Origin: Metaruminococcus_A sp900762715
GTDB taxonomy: Bacteria; Bacillota; Clostridia; Oscillospirales; Ruminococcaceae
DNA: 5,139 bases
NCBI GenBank assembly: GCA_048204295.1
Contig: DBFBLF010000071.1
Coordinates: forward strand, 1-5,139
Direction: 5' to 3'
A program made the translations under genes and the position numbers. Within the stretch, counting starts at the first letter, position 1. Each line of letters opens with the position of its first letter. Positions 5,058 through 5,139 of the stretch are shown one piece after another. The notes under the pieces were generated by a model that was not told the DNA's origin, did no database searches, and saw nothing but the letters and a program-made list of their open reading frames with translations.

Positions 5058-5139
5058 AAAAGTATTCCAACGCGCCAAAACAGCGCAAATATTCAGTGTG
5101 TATTTTGGGTTGCACGGGTGGAAAAACTCTGTTTTTCTC
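5058..5139. other. Sequence after the operon's last visible gene
   Basis: No strong terminator is visible. A GCGC-(7)-GCGC stem (5072-5086) is too short and lacks a T-run. GAAAAAC-TCT-GTTTTTC (5121-5137) forms a perfect 7-bp, A/T-rich hairpin with a 3-base loop, but its T-run is inside the stem and the window ends two bases later. The operon may continue, or a terminator or promoter may lie here or beyond. Confidence 0.4.

Noticed and set aside
5121..5137. GAAAAAC-TCT-GTTTTTC as an intrinsic terminator of the operon
   Set aside because: The stem is A/T-rich, the T-run is part of the stem rather than following it, and the window ends before any tail can be seen.
1..5139. CRISPR arrays, tRNA or rRNA genes, insertion sequences or phage genes
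   Set aside because: No regularly spaced repeats, cloverleaf sequences, transposase or integrase motifs or long terminal inverted repeats were seen on either strand.

Overview
The window looks like a piece of a Gram-positive Firmicutes genome, most likely an anaerobic member of Clostridia (an Oscillospiraceae/Ruminococcaceae-like organism is my guess). The reasons are strong AGGAGG-type ribosome binding sites before most genes, sigma-A-like promoters (TTGACT-16-TATAAT, and an extended TGC-TATACT), a classical stem plus U-tract terminator, a short-signal lipoprotein, and moderately GC-rich coding with G/C-ending codons from about position 920 onward. All genes are on the plus strand.

Region 1 (1-835) holds the 3' end of an unidentified gene, then a closely spaced gene for a predicted membrane-anchored lipoprotein of unknown function. 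This part is visibly more AT-rich than the rest. Region 2 (about 868-1471) is a self-contained transcription unit: an extended -10 promoter, a short leader, a small cytoplasmic DsbA/FrnE-like thiol oxidoreductase with a CPYC motif, and a strong intrinsic terminator. Region 3 (1472-1780) is non-coding. It has a 13-bp direct repeat, a modest inverted repeat and, at its right end, a near-consensus promoter.

Region 4 (1781-5057) is an apparent four-gene operon: a GNAT acetyltransferase, the large catalytic subunit of a UxaA-type (altronate dehydratase/SuyB-like) enzyme, a LarA-like nickel-pincer racemase/epimerase homologue, and the SAF-domain small subunit of the UxaA-type enzyme. The gaps are 11, 18 and 38 bases, and each gene has its own ribosome binding site. 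The LarA-like protein keeps, at nearly the same spacing as Lactiplantibacillus LarA, the residues for substrate binding, acid/base catalysis, cofactor attachment and nickel binding. The most economical reading is a two-step hydroxyacid module: a Ni-dependent epimerase inverts the C2 hydroxyl of an unknown 2-hydroxyacid (sugar acid or sulfolactate-like), and the two-subunit metal-dependent lyase then eliminates water or sulfite from the correct stereoisomer. The racemase gene sits between the two lyase subunit genes, which strengthens the functional link. The substrate cannot be read from this sequence. Cofactor genes (larB, larC, larE), a transporter and a regulator are not in the window. The last 82 bases show no convincing terminator, so the operon may continue.
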